The notes under the pieces were generated by a model. The model saw nothing but the letters and a program-made list of their open reading frames with translations, searched no databases and was not told the origin of the DNA. A stretch of 64,000 bases of DNA, from assembly GCA_054601695.1 (NCBI GenBank), contig BAAHQB010000038.1, forward strand, positions 1 to 64,000, in the 5' to 3' direction. The position numbers and the translations under genes are program-made. Shown here piece after piece: positions 1 through 41,641 of this stretch. The DNA is from Amorphochlora amoebiformis. Lineage: Eukaryota > Cercozoa > Chlorarachniophyceae. Every line of letters begins with the position of its first letter. Within the stretch, counting starts at the first letter, position 1.

Positions 1-484
1 CTCCTAACCCTAACCCTAACCCTAACCCTAACCCTAACCCTAACCCTAACCCTAACCCTAACCCTAACCCTAACCCTAACCCTAACCCTAACCCTAACCC
101 TAACCCTAACCCTAACCCTAACCCTAACCCTAACCCTAACCCTAACCCTAACCCTAACCCTAACCCTAACCCTAACCCTAACCCTAACCCTAACCCTAAC
201 CCTAACCCTAACCCTAACCCTAACCCTAACCCTAACCCTAACCCTAACCCTAACCCTAACCCTAACCCTAACCCTAACCCTAACCCTAACCCTAACCCTA
301 ACCCTAACCCTAACCCTAACCCTAACCCTAACCCTAACCCTAACCCTAACCCTAACCCTAACCCTAACCCTAACCCTAACCCTAACCCTAACCCTAACCC
401 TAACCCTAACCCTAACCCTAACCCTAACCCTAACCCTAACCCTAACCCTAACCCTAACCCTAACCCTAACCCTAACCCTAACCC
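1..484. repeat. Telomere, CCCTAA (TTAGGG) repeat
   Basis: After four bases the sequence is an uninterrupted run of about 80 CCCTAA units. The C-rich strand reads inward 5' to 3', as expected at the left end of a chromosome, so position 1 is at or next to a natural chromosome end. The G-strand unit is TTAGGG, shared by many animals, fungi and several algal and protist lineages, so it does not fix the organism. Confidence 0.98.
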
Positions 485-965
485 TCACCCTAACCCGACA
501 CCCTAACCCTAACCCTAACCCGACACCCTAACCCTAACCCGACACCCTAACCCGACACCCTAACCCTAACCCTAACCCTAACCCTAACCCTAACCCTAAC
601 CCTAACCCGACACCCTAACCCTAACCCGACACCCTAACCCTAACCCGACACCCTAACCCTAACCCTAACCCTAACCCGACACCCTAACCCTAACCCGACA
701 CCCTAACCCTAACCCTAACCCGACACCCTAACCCTAACCCGACACCCTAACCCGACACCCTAACCCGACACCCTAACCCGACACCCTAACCCGACACCCT
801 AACCCGACACCCTAACCCTAACCCGACACCCTAACCCGACACCCTAACCCGACACCCTAACCCGACACCCTAACCCGACACCCTAACCCGACACCCTAAC
901 CCTAACCCGACACCCTAACCCGACACCCTAACTAGACTTCCTAACCCTAACCCTAATGCTAACCT
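485..965. repeat. Degenerate telomere-variant zone (CCCTAA mixed with CCCGACA)
   Basis: The array changes from pure CCCTAA to a mixture with the 7-bp variant CCCGACA, so the local unit becomes CTAACCCGACAC. The variant is sparse at first, dominates from about 750 to 930, and the array breaks down near 930-965. This proximal-variant structure is usual where telomerase no longer renews the sequence and old repeats diverge and spread by unequal exchange. Confidence 0.95.
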
Positions 966-1333
966 TAACCCTAATTGAGTAAGTATAGTCATATTTCAAA
1001 TTTTAATTTTTTAAATTTTAAATTTTGCCATTAAGTCAGTTTCAGGTTTAGTTTTTATATTCGATCGTATTCCTGAATCAGAGTTCCACGCATAGGAGCA
1101 CCCTGCTTATTAACGCACCGTGTGACAGTTACCATCCTTCCTGAGCAACTGTCCACGTACCTTTTATATATATTTGAAGTATACATATGTACATCAATAC
1201 TATGATAGATAGAAGGGAAAAGATGCAAAACTTGATAAGCATCGATATATATTTATTACATACATACATAATTACACACAAATATGTACTAGATATATCA
1301 CATATATATACATACATACATATATATATATAT

Positions 1334-1391
<58 letters not shown>

Positions 1392-1916
1392 TTACTCACA
1401 TATATATGCGCGTATGTATTTATCTACACCTGTAGTATAATATGTACTTTACATAACGTTTTCTTATATGGAAAAGTGAGGATAGAGAAGGTATACTTGG
1501 AGGATATTCAAAGTGGGGACTTAAAAAGCAATACATATGAGAGATGGAGGAATTGGAGATAAGGAGAAGCGGGAGGACAAAGGAAGACATCTTATTTACC
1601 TGTGTACAACTTAGGGATGCTTCTCGTATGTTCTTCTAAAGACGAGTAATGGGGGCTTGTGGCTTTCATCTTTCCATTCCGCTGATATCCAGATGCACTT
1701 TCCCATAGGATCCATTAGCTAAGTGTAATCAGAATTCTCACAAAATCTCAAACGGATTCTACGCATACATGTACAAAACACAAGCATACATACACATATA
1801 CACGAATATATATATATGTGTATTATATATATATATATATATAAATACAAATATATACATATATATGTATACATTTAAGTACATATAGATTAATCCACAC
1901 ACACACACACATTTAA

Positions 1917-1950
<34 letters not shown>

Positions 1951-1951
1951 T

Positions 1952-1984
<33 letters not shown>

Positions 1985-2000
1985 GTATATGTCTATTGTA
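966..2000. other. Subtelomeric spacer, no gene seen
   Basis: A mixture of unique AT-rich sequence (about 966-1190 and 1440-1790) and (TA)n/(TACA)n microsatellites (1190-1430, 1790-1990). No exon-like frame with splice sites was found. The short open frames are translations of dinucleotide repeats. Confidence 0.7.
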
Positions 2001-2089
2001 TAAGCATCAACACAAACAGCATGAGGGGACGCAGTTCGAAGAGTAGATATCGATAGCGTGCTGAAGTATCGTCGCCGTATACCATAGGT

Positions 2090-2145
2090 AGCTGGAGATC
2101 GCTGGAGATCGCTGGAGATCGCTGGAGATTTCGGAGATTCTTGGA
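2090..2145. repeat. Tandem GCTGGAGATC repeat
   Basis: Four near-perfect tandem copies of the decamer GCTGGAGATC, decaying into related GGAGAT units. Related GATCTCCAG motifs recur near 2870, 38410 and 48750, so this is one copy of a dispersed family. Confidence 0.85.
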
Positions 2146-2328
2146 GATCGTCACATCTGCTAGTACTCGGCAATACCGTACGGTGCCCAGCAGTACCAGT
2201 ACGGGCTTCGACCAGGTCATACAGTCAACCCATAGTAACCAACCAAGGTGGCCCAATCTAGCACATCTGGGCTACCGTTTACTAGCTACCATATATCGAC
2301 CATACCGTTGTGCTAATAATAATATAAA

Positions 2329-2329
<1 letters not shown>

Positions 2330-2427
<98 letters not shown>

Positions 2428-2463
2428 TCATACATACATACATCCATATATATGTATATATAT

Positions 2464-2560
<97 letters not shown>

Positions 2561-2592
2561 TATATATGTATATATGTATGTATGTATGTATA

Positions 2593-2673
<81 letters not shown>

Positions 2674-2676
2674 TAC

Positions 2677-2722
<46 letters not shown>

Positions 2723-2770
2723 CATATATACATACATACAATATATATATGTATGTATATCTATGTATAT
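2330..2770. repeat. (TA)n/(TACA)n microsatellite cluster
   Basis: Long TA tracts interrupted by TACA and TGTA units, open in several frames on both strands and encoding only Tyr/Ile/Thr/Met. It lies between two unique subtelomeric blocks. Confidence 0.95.
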
Positions 2771-2867
2771 ACATATATGTATTAATTTTGAACGCATTGT
2801 TGTAAGCGGCTTAGTGACTTGGCGTGACACGTAGGTATTTGTACAGTGCGACAGAGGTGATAGGTAT

Positions 2868-3092
2868 ACCCGAGATCGCTAGAGATCCCGGAGATTGCTC
2901 GGAGACTACCTTGCCCTTAGTACCGGGTTGTACCGGGAAATACCAGGTAGTACCGGGTTGTACCCGGCTTTCAGATATACCGTGGACACAACGTTATGTG
3001 ACGTCATGCCATGTCACGCCTCCAGAATTTTCCCGAAGATTCGAGTGTGTCCGAGGAGTTAGAATATTCCTAGAAATTTCCCGAATGAGTTG
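2868..3092. repeat. Subtelomeric duplicated module, copy 1
   Basis: The block contains GGAGATC units, tandem ACCGGGTTGTACC-type units, then a stretch with GTGACGTCATG, TCACGC, CCAGAATTTTCC and TCTAGAAA-like motifs. The same motifs recur in the same order at 3920-4092. It is not evidently coding. Confidence 0.7.
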
Positions 3093-3231
3093 CTTGAGTA
3101 TCATTCGTCATAATCCAAATGGACAACAGTCAACCTCGGACAACTACACCCCGCGCTACCAGAGTGCATTGACTACTAGCATGTTACCGCTGGGCCGGAC
3201 CGTACTACCGCCCAGCCGCACCGCTGCACTA

Positions 3232-3271
<40 letters not shown>

Positions 3272-3764
3272 GTATCTCATATGTAATTCATATGCATAGA
3301 GCATGGACAAGCCTTTTCTAGCTGTTTAAAAAAGAGAAGGAGTACCGTGGTTTTGTGGTGAGCTCCTTGGTCCGGATGCTGCGACCCCAGGTCGGCCGCG
3401 TGCTCCACACCCTCCGAATTACGTGACAGGGTAGTATTTAGAGTGTTGAGACTCTTGGGTTTGGAGATTCTCAGGTTGTACTCTTGTGTGAAACTTCTCT
3501 TGAACGGAGAGCCACGTTCCCTACACGTGAATGAATCGGGGCATGCAACCACCTCCTCCGTCCGTTTAAATTATTTATATATACATCAATATATATATAT
3601 ATATACAAATGTAAATAAATATATGTATATATGTATATATTATATATGCATATATGTATATATATACACACATGTATATATATATATTATATATGGATGT
3701 ACACAGTATGTAAATATATACATACATATATATATATATATATTTATATGTGTGTATATATAAG

Positions 3765-3795
<31 letters not shown>

Positions 3796-3919
3796 TATAT
3801 ACATATATTATATATATATTTTATATAAATATACAAAATATTGTTGGGCAACGATATAAATGACATGAGAATGCGGCTCACTGAATGTACATCGACAAAG
3901 AGGTAGAGACGAGGTCATA

Positions 3920-4092
3920 GAGGTCGTCTCATCCGATACTGGACCCGGTACAACCCGGTACTACCGGTACTACTCGTGGTAGCTGGACTTCAGTTTACTT
4001 GGTGACAAAAATGACGTCACGCTATGTAACGCTCCGGAATTTCCGCGAAGAGTCAGGTTGTTCCAGAAGTTCGAGTGGTTCTAGAAAGTGTA
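3920..4092. repeat. Subtelomeric duplicated module, copy 2
   Basis: Diverged copy of the 2868-3092 module: GGACCCGGTACAACCCGG, AATGACGTCACGCTATG, CCGGAATTTCCGCGAAG and GGTTCTAGAAAG occur in corresponding order. The copies differ by many substitutions, so the duplication is old. Confidence 0.65.
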
Positions 4093-4199
4093 TGTGCACT
4101 ATCCATTTTGTCCTCTTAAATTAAGTCGTAACCAAGATGACCTTAACTTGGCTATGGAATACCAATGTTTTAATATACATCGCTGCGCTAGGAGATAAT

Positions 4200-4427
4200 C
4201 AGCATGGAATGAAGGACTTATGCCCCCGGACGAAGAGCAATCTTCGAAAGCATGATAATGAGGACTACTTCCTCCGAGAAAAGAATGTGTTCCGTGCTCC
4301 TCAGGCTTTCGAAGTCGTCGTTGCTCGGGATAAACTCAGAGACAGAGATAAGTTCCAAGACCGTGACCCATCAAGGAGGATAGCAAGGAGAAAAAAATGC
4401 TGCATCAGCCCAAGCCTCCGAGACTAA
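4200..4427 (+). CDS. Possible charged-protein exon, unknown
   Basis: An open stretch of about 75 codons follows an AG at 4200-4201 and ends in TAG at 4425-4427. The peptide is rich in Arg, Lys and Asp (for example RDKLRDRDKFQDRDPSRR) and is not repeat-derived, unlike almost every other open frame in the subtelomere. No start codon context or partner exon is clear. It may be the last exon of a small gene or a relic. The opposite strand is also open for about 60 codons here, so strand is uncertain. Confidence 0.25.
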   Translation, partial: QHGMKDLCPRTKSNLRKHDNEDYFLREKNVFRAPQAFEVVVARDKLRDRDKFQDRDPSRRIARRKKCCISPSLRD

Positions 4428-4559
4428 GCATTTTCTCATCAGATAGTTAGCAAGATTCTCAAGACCAGCAAGACGGTCCCTGTCTACACTCCTAGGCACG
4501 CCGGAGAACACCTGATGGACCACGACTGCCACTCGGCCCATAGAGCCGGATGTAATACA

Positions 4560-4760
4560 CAAAACTCATTCGATCCCGGGTAGCATTCATCTACCGGGCA
4601 ATATAGCAATCATCTACGGTGAGATTAGCCTTTATCCAGTTAATTAGGGATCCCTGTAGATAGCAATGATCAGGAGGACGATATACCAACTATCTGCAGG
4701 GCGATCTACCCTTTTAATAAGGGACCCTGGTAGATAGCAATCATACTTGCACGACTCAAA
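4560..4760. repeat. Degenerate approx. 100-bp direct repeat
   Basis: Two diverged copies of a block containing TAGATAGCAAT, AGGGA(T)CCCTGTAGATAG and CTACCGGG/CTGCAGGGC motifs lie in tandem. Nothing coding is seen. Confidence 0.5.
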
Positions 4761-4939
4761 AAGTTCTTAACTAAATCATTGGCTACACCATACCGCTGCG
4801 TTTACAATATATGTGTATTTAATAATATTTAAATAGCCATATGTATGTGTCATATTCTATATATATATATATATATACTATATATATATATATATATACA
4901 AATATATGTTATGTTTATAAAAATACAATATATATATAT

Positions 4940-4995
<56 letters not shown>

Positions 4996-5154
4996 TTATA
5001 ATTTACCTTTTTGAAGCCAGATCGGAGGAAGGCCGAGCCGAACTTGAAGCGTTCAAATTCACCACAAAAACCATCAAAGCAGAAACATTCAAAACAACAT
5101 AAAAAAGTTACCAAACCAGTAACCACACAAGCATTTGAACCAACTAAAAAGATC

Positions 5155-5690
5155 GGAACCAACCAAACAACGATTGGAACCAACCAAACAATAACTGGAC
5201 CATTGGAAACCAGCATCCACACAGCATTGGAAATAGCTAAGCTATCCAGCATTGGAAATAGTTATCCACACAGCAAGCATCCACACAACCATTGGAAACA
5301 ATCATCCACACACCATTGGAAACAACCATCACGCAACTATTGGAAACAACTATCCATACAACCACGGAAACAAGTATGCTCACAAGCATCAGAAAGAAGT
5401 ATCCTCACAAGCATTGGAAACAACTATCCTCAATGGCATTGGGAACAACTATCCACACAAGCATTGGAAACAACTATCCACACAAGCATCGGAAACAAAC
5501 AACTATCCACACAAGCATTGGAAACAACTATCCACACAAGCTTTGGAAACAACTATCCACACAAGCATTGGAAACAACTATCCACACAAGCATTGGAAAC
5601 AACTATCCACACAAGCATCGGAAACAAGTATCCACACAAGCATTGAAAACAACTATCCTCACAACATTGAAGACAACACACATGCATTCA
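5155..5690. repeat. 25-bp minisatellite
   Basis: About 20 copies of a 25-bp unit with core TTGGAAACAACTATCC. Because 25 is not a multiple of three and the unit lacks stops, all three plus-strand frames stay open for 130-210 codons. This creates false repeat proteins. It probably lies in an intron of the minus-strand gene that starts at 6692. Confidence 0.9.
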
Positions 5691-5799
5691 GAACGTACAC
5701 GGTAGATTATGGGACACTAGCACACCAATCCACAAACGAGACAAAAGGGGATAACAATTTCAAAGTAGCTCGTTCAATACATATATATATATATATATG

Positions 5800-5881
<82 letters not shown>

Positions 5882-5941
5882 TGTATGTGTATATAATGAA
5901 TAAATAAATAAATAAATATATATATATTTATATATGTATAC

Positions 5942-5986
<45 letters not shown>

Positions 5987-6020
5987 GTATGTATGTGTAT
6001 TGGACATAAGTGAGATCAAC

Positions 6021-6692
6021 CTGGCTGAAGACATAAGAGGAGCCCATATCCCTCAGAAACTGATCAATATCCCCTCTGGTATTTACGAGGCTCCACTGTC
6101 CGCTCATACAACGACAGATCCCGGCCATAATCTGAGAGGCGGTGGAAGACGCGGTGTCGGGTAGTCTTCGAGGCATTGTCGAAGGAGCATTAGCATTAGC
6201 ATTAGAATTCGCATTCGCATTCGCATTCGCGGGCACGTTCGGGGATATTGGTACGCTCGAAGCCATAGTCGATCCTACTTCAGCCCCACACATCACATGC
6301 TCACTCCGAGCCCTCTTCATATTTGTCGGCTCCATTCTCAGACTTTTTCCAATAACCCCTATGGTCGCGCGCATAGCTGCCCCCATAGTAGCTCCCATGG
6401 TCGCCCCAATGCTTGCCCTCATGCTTCCCCCCATTCCCGGTTTGTTGGGTATTGGGTTGTTGGGTAGTGGATTGTTGGGTATTGGGTTGTTGGGTGGTGG
6501 ATTGTTGGGTAGTGGATTGTTGGGTAGTGGGTTGTTGGGACGTGTGTTGAGGAGTGAGTTGGGTATTGGGAGTGAGTTGGTTGGGTTGTCAAGTGGTGTG
6601 GTGGCCTGTAGGTGTTTGCTGCATACATGGTTGTGCGCGAGGTTGGAGAGAGCCGAAAAGGCCAGTATGGAGATGAGTGGTCCTAGCCTCAT
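6021..6692 (-). CDS. Secreted Asn/Pro-repeat protein, first exon, FABP-like end
   Basis: 224 codons read on the minus strand from ATG at 6692 to a CAG|GT donor below 6021. Residues 1-25 look like a signal peptide (MRLGPLISILAFSALSNL). A PNNPLPNNP-type repeat follows, then a Met/Ala/Thr-rich stretch and an ANANANANSNANA run. The last ~35 residues (MSGQWSLVNTRGDIDQFL, then RDMGSSYVF) resemble the start of a cytosolic fatty-acid-binding-protein fold (Gly-x-Trp-x-Leu-Val, then Asp/Asn-x-aromatic-Leu-x-x-x-Gly). That family commonly has its first intron at this place. A possible next exon (FGSAFLRSGFKK, 5009-5044) keeps phase, but no further FABP motif was found. An upstream in-frame ATG at 6806 is an alternative start. 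The gene may be truncated towards the telomere. Confidence 0.5.
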
Positions 6693-7019
6693 CTTGAGGT
6701 TGCAAAGATCACTACTCTTCGTCCCACGCTTTGACCACCGTATCCCAGCCTCTGACCTACCACCTCGACCCCATCCAATCATCTTTTGGCCTCCAGGGGC
6801 AGGCAACGCGATCGGGCCGGTGAAAGGTTGAGCACGTGTCTCTCATTAGAGGTCTCAAAATAGATTGGATGTCGATATGTCGTCAACTGCAAGCAAAACT
6901 CAAACAAGAAGCTTTTCGTTGTGTATATGTATAAGCCTATGCCCAAATTATTGTATACCCTAAGCCATGTCAGGGTAAACCGCCAACGTACAACGGACGA
7001 AACTCTTCTACACATAATC

Positions 7020-7312
7020 CCATCACATCACATCACATCACATCACATCACATCATATCACATTACATCACATCACATCACATCACATCACATCCCATCA
7101 CATCACATCACATCCCATCACATCACATCGCATCAAATCACATCACGTCACATCACATCACATCACATCCCATCACATCCCATCACATCACATCCCATCA
7201 CATCACATCACATTACATCACATCACATCACATCACATCACATCACACAACATCACATCACATCACATCACATCCCATCACATCACATCACATCATATCA
7301 CATTACATCGCT
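7020..7312. repeat. CATCA pentanucleotide array
   Basis: About 58 units of CATCA, with scattered CATCC, CATTA and CATAT variants, in the spacer upstream of the 6692 gene. It gives an open His/Ile/Thr/Ser frame on the plus strand that is not a gene. Confidence 0.95.
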
Positions 7313-7410
7313 AAGTCCTTTCTGCAATTCGAAACCACTCACTAACCCTAACCGTGTACACCCATGCATAAACTCATGTACCATCCTTTACCCCATCGCA
7401 TACTCCCCCG

Positions 7411-7454
<44 letters not shown>

Positions 7455-7558
7455 ATTTATACATATCTTTTGCATAACTTTATGACTTTGATGATTTCTA
7501 TACTCTAGATACTGTACTACCCAATACATGTACTAAATATATATATATATATATATGT

Positions 7559-7599
<41 letters not shown>

Positions 7600-7688
7600 C
7601 ATATATATATACATAATAATAATAATATATATATAAAATATATATAATAATAATAAAATATAAATATAAAAAAATATATATATATATA

Positions 7689-7725
<37 letters not shown>

Positions 7726-7821
7726 TTGTTTTCAACTTTTTTTTCAAATCATGTTTATTCCAAGCACATATGTGCATACACACATTTGTAAGGAAATGAC
7801 GAGAAAGCCCGTTGGATATTT

Positions 7822-8062
7822 CTAAGTTGTTTGATCGATGTTTTGTCTAATAAAGGCAAATCTACGTGTTTTGTTTGGCAGGATGATCAAGGCCGTCGGT
7901 TTGGCATCGGAAGCTGAACCTTCCGTCGTGTTTTGGTAATGGCCCTTTGCTGTGTATAGTATCATGTGATCGTAGTCAGGTAGTACCTGGCAAAAAACCG
8001 GGTCACTAGATGAGACTAGTAGAGTCGGGCATGGCCACTTCGTCATCTGGCTAGTCAGTAGC
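7822..8062 (-). CDS. Last two exons of a small unknown gene
   Basis: Minus-strand exon 7987-8062 (AG acceptor, CAG|GTACTA donor; [15 protein letters not shown]) joins in phase to exon 7822-7944, which ends in TAG and reads [16 protein letters not shown] and [14 protein letters not shown]. Composition is protein-like and free of repeats. The upstream part was not found between 8063 and 9637, and I recognise no domain. Confidence 0.35.
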
Positions 8063-14674
<6,612 letters not shown>

Positions 14675-14731
14675 CTTGACTGATCTCGATTTGACCTGCC
14701 CACTCAGGGGCCCCAAAGCCATTTCTTTCAC

Positions 14732-15265
14732 GAATCTGTCCTTTACCAGCCGACGCTCGCCGTCCGGTTTGGCTGGTGTGCAGAAAGAAAGCCGAGATGC
14801 ACGCGATCCAGCCTGTGATATGACACGCGGTCTAGACTATATTCTATCCTAGAAGACCGACCTTGCCGAGTGTGTTGTCACATTTGGGCAACTTGGACAA
14901 CTTATGAGCAATTTTCCTTATTATGTTCTCTGCGTGCCACTACCAACGTCTTCCAGCCAACATGTCATAATATCGGTTGTTCTCTTAAGCTTTCTTAGCA
15001 ACAATACAACAACGGATTAAATTTAGCACAAGTCGTGGAATCGTTTACTAAATTTACTGCCTGCACAACCGAGTTTGGATTCCGTGGAATCTCTGGATTC
15101 CGACGCTTGAATTCTGGATTCCGATTCCGCGGGTCAGGCAGGACTCTCTGCCGTGCCGCCGCCGCCAAGAACGAAGGATCATCAAGAAGAATTGTTCTCC
15201 ACTGCATAGGACAGCACCGATCCGGGCTATCGGGTGAGTAGTTTTCAGGTTAGCTGAGCGAGGGA
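14732..15265. promoter_or_regulatory. Divergent intergenic region
   Basis: Separates the start of the minus-strand membrane-protein gene from the plus-strand transglycosylase, so both core promoters should lie here. The block is less AT-biased than its surroundings and contains several TGGATTCCG units at 15070-15130. No clear TATA element was identified. Confidence 0.45.
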
Positions 15266-25301
<10,036 letters not shown>

Positions 25302-25309
25302 ATCCAGAC

Positions 25310-25465
25310 TACCTCTACCAGCTCTAGTAGCTCCAGTAACCAACCCTAGTAGCTCTAGTAACTTTTGTAGCTCTAGTACCTCTAGTACCTCTAGCAGTTC
25401 TAGCAGCTCTAGTAGCTCTAGTAGCCCTATTACCTCTAGTACCTCTAGAACCTCTAGTAGCTAGG
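25310..25465. repeat. 9-bp CTCTAGTAG array
   Basis: Tandem CTCTAGTA(G/C)-type units with frequent CTAG, starting nine bases after the transglycosylase stop codon and therefore likely in its 3' untranslated region. Confidence 0.85.
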
Positions 25466-25630
25466 GGATTGGCGCAATCCTTCGATCGATTGAATTATGT
25501 CTAGAATCTAGAGAATATGGCCCGGATCGATTAACTGGGCTACCCCTGGGGATTGACGCAATCCTTCGATCGATTGAATTATCTAGATTATGTCTAGAAT
25601 ATGACCCGGATCGATTAACTGGGCATCAAA
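25465..25630. repeat. Tandem duplication of approx. 80 bp
   Basis: Two copies of a block that begins GGGGATTG(G/A)CGCAATCCTT, contains the palindromic CGATCGATTG and ends CCCGGATCGATTAACTGGGC. They differ by a few substitutions and a small insertion/deletion. Confidence 0.9.
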
Positions 25631-25787
25631 AGGATCTAGAGTGTAGAGAGTGTTGAGAGTCTGCCTACATTACAATCACTTTTATCTTACAATTAATCAT
25701 CACTGTAAAAATGTAAAACTTTTCCAGTGTCTCTAATGTAAAGTTACGGTACTAATACTAGTATACATCTAGACATATGTATGTATG

Positions 25788-25857
<70 letters not shown>

Positions 25858-26059
25858 GCAAGGCCTAAGTTATAGGAATGTTTGTTGTTATATTATAATT
25901 TTGAAGAAGTTTTGTATTCAACTTTTAATCTGCTCGTCAATGATTATGTCGTAGGTGTGATTATACATATACACACATATGTACACATACATACGTATAC
26001 ACATACATACATACACATACACATACATGTATCTGGCATACATGTGTATATGTGTGTAT

Positions 26060-26139
<80 letters not shown>

Positions 26140-26972
26140 GTATACATACGTATATACATATATATACACATACACATACACACATATACATATCATTGTA
26201 TTCGTGTTCAATTATATGTATTCTGCTACGCAAGATGTAGAATATACAATGTTATATATCTATCATGTGCCACTGCCACTGGTACGTACATGTAAACTGT
26301 AACATATACCAGTACGTATCGATCAGTTTTATCTACTAGTACGTATGCTGGTACATGTGACATACGTCTAGTACGCATGCTTTTTCGTGGCCCAGCATCT
26401 AGGCATGTGCATATACGTACGTATGGAGTTTATATATATATATAGGCAGATGAAGTTGGTACACGTACGTATATACGTATGTTGACGTACGCATGTTGTT
26501 TCTAATAACAATTATGTGTGCGTGAAAGATACTGGATTTCTACCGGCCTCATCTAGTTATCTAGATGAGACATGTCCCCACGTTTTGTACTTACTATAGT
26601 TAGTACTAGTAGGACTAGAGTAGTTGAGACTGATCATGAGTACTGACTAGACTCTAGAGACTGATGTATACATATCATGATCTACCATAGTACTACTAAT
26701 AATCTAGAGTATATATCCTATAGTGCATGTAATCAGTATTGAAACCTGTGATATCCCAGTATTTATTCAAGTGGCAGAATTCACAACAACAACACCCTAT
26801 GCACAGTTCTTGCCCTAAGATGTCAGCAAGACCGTCCTGCACTACGGTTCGATTTAAGCTATGTAGTTATTTAAATGGGTTATGGCACAAGATCATTTAG
26901 GCAATTAAGCGGCCGGCGTGACTTGAGTCGGCGTCGACACACCAGGTACGTTTAGTAAGGCTAAAACATGCG

Positions 26973-32738
<5,766 letters not shown>

Positions 32739-32864
32739 CTAGCAAAACACATAACCAATCAATGCCGTCAACAGCTGTGAAAGCATAAATCACCCAACCA
32801 TACCCAAAGGCGAACACCAAACAGCAACATAAACCATGATTTTCTTCGGAATACAGTGGTTCAC

Positions 32865-39708
<6,844 letters not shown>

Positions 39709-39762
39709 CTAAGAACAACTTAATGTGGATACATACTACATGTACTGAAATATATTCAACTG

Positions 39763-39805
<43 letters not shown>

Positions 39806-39980
39806 GCATGCTTATATTTATATACATGCATAAAATGTACACATACTTAGCTAAAAACTTTACATGTTTAGATGAATATAAATATATATTGTTTAATATA
39901 GATATACATATATATAAATATAAACATATCAGTATATAAATATAGCTTCACACGCACATTTGAGAAGAAATTATATTGAC

Positions 39981-40576
39981 CTTCCCAAACACCCTAACAG
40001 GCTTGTTTGCCGACGCACCTCCCATCCCCAGTTCGGGTTTCCTTTCACCGATGCCAGACTTTTCCAATGCTTCCACTCGACTATTCTTTGCACCTTTCTT
40101 TCGGGACTTTTCCGTCTCCGACTTGTTACTGTCTTTGGGCTTGTCTTTGGCGGTACCTTTGGGCTTGAGCCTGGTGGGGGTTTTGGGATTGGCTTTGGGT
40201 TTGGATTTGGATTTGGGTTTGATATCCTTGTCATCCTTGTTGATTGGAGCTCTTGATCTTGGACGTAGCCCTGCTTTCCTGCAAAAAGATGACATTCAAA
40301 CCTCAGGCCTTTCGATTAGCGTTTGGATGATAGAGCTTAGATTTGGGCTGCCATTACAGGGCACGCTCTATAGCATGGCTGGGGTGGAGATTTCCAAAAC
40401 CTGTGAGTTATATGTATGCATATATGTATATGTATTTGTCTTTTTATCTAGTATACGGATCTATATGTATGTATTTATATTTGTATATATAAATATGTAT
40501 GTGTACGTGTATATATATGTATATATCTATGTATATATAATATGCATATAATTATTTACATATAAATATATACATA

Positions 40577-40625
<49 letters not shown>

Positions 40626-41221
40626 AATATATACTATATATGTGTGTATATGTCTTCCTGGCCTAATTTCCACATGAAAATGTGGGGTGTAAGGAATTCC
40701 AAGCCTAGACAGTAGTCATATATGTCCCGCAAAGATAGAAAACATGTACAATCGTCGTAGGGACATTTCCGATTATGACCATTCAAATTCTTGGAGGACC
40801 GGACCAGATAGAACCTTGGTTACAGCTTTCAACCTAAGGCCGCCGGATGGCTGGCTGGGATGCCGTAAACAATCTCCGAAAATATAACAGTGAAATATGG
40901 CGTTTGGGAATTGTTCAGTTTTGTCATCACTCCTTTCGCTAGGTTAAGAGAAGTGTATTGGAATGAGCGCCAATTGATCTGATTTCAAACTCTAACGCAA
41001 AGTAATTGAATCATCCTTGGCAGTGAGCAAATTCCTGCTATACCTCCATATCAAACCTCTAATCAAGACTTGGCTACACATCCATATATGTATCCTTTGT
41101 AAGTGGTTATTATACCGATATCAGCATGGATAGTCGCGAAGAGAAAGGGTTGAGTTACTTGCAACGTAAACCCCGTTGGGATCCATCGAGACGAACCCTA
41201 GGCAATATATAATATATATAA

Positions 41222-41259
<38 letters not shown>

Positions 41260-41362
41260 TGGTGAAGAGAGGGCCAGGATATATCTATGAGATATCTATA
41301 AACTGATAAAAAGATATCTATAATATACATATACATTTCAAATATCATATCTGTATATATTA

Positions 41363-41400
<38 letters not shown>

Positions 41401-41428
41401 TATATATGTGTATATATATATACATGCA

Positions 41429-41479
<51 letters not shown>

Positions 41480-41609
41480 AATATATATATATATTTATAT
41501 ATATATATATATATTTATGTATATATAGACAATATATATACAGACACACACATATACACATATGTAGAGATTTACATGTACATATACTTTTACTTATATA
41601 CATATATAC

Positions 41610-41641
<32 letters not shown>

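Larger units (their letters stand above)
25302..26972. other. Convergent spacer between two gene ends
   Basis: Lies between the transglycosylase stop and the stop of the minus-strand gene. Contents: a CTCTAGTAG-type 9-bp array (25310-25465), a tandem duplication (25465-25627), unique AT-rich sequence, (TA)n/(TACA)n (25790-26200), GTACGTA-rich palindromes (26260-26480) and CTAG-rich sequence (26560-26720). No exon was found, and no poly(A) signal could be assigned with confidence. Confidence 0.65.

Noticed and set aside
5011-5878. Three overlapping plus-strand frames of 130-210 codons with HKHWKQLSTQ-type repeats
   Set aside because: They are the three translations of one 25-bp stop-free minisatellite.
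39976-40551. 191-codon plus-strand frame rich in Leu/Gly
   Set aside because: It is the complement of a Lys/Pro-rich minus-strand exon that has a good acceptor, donor and phase partner (40358-40400).
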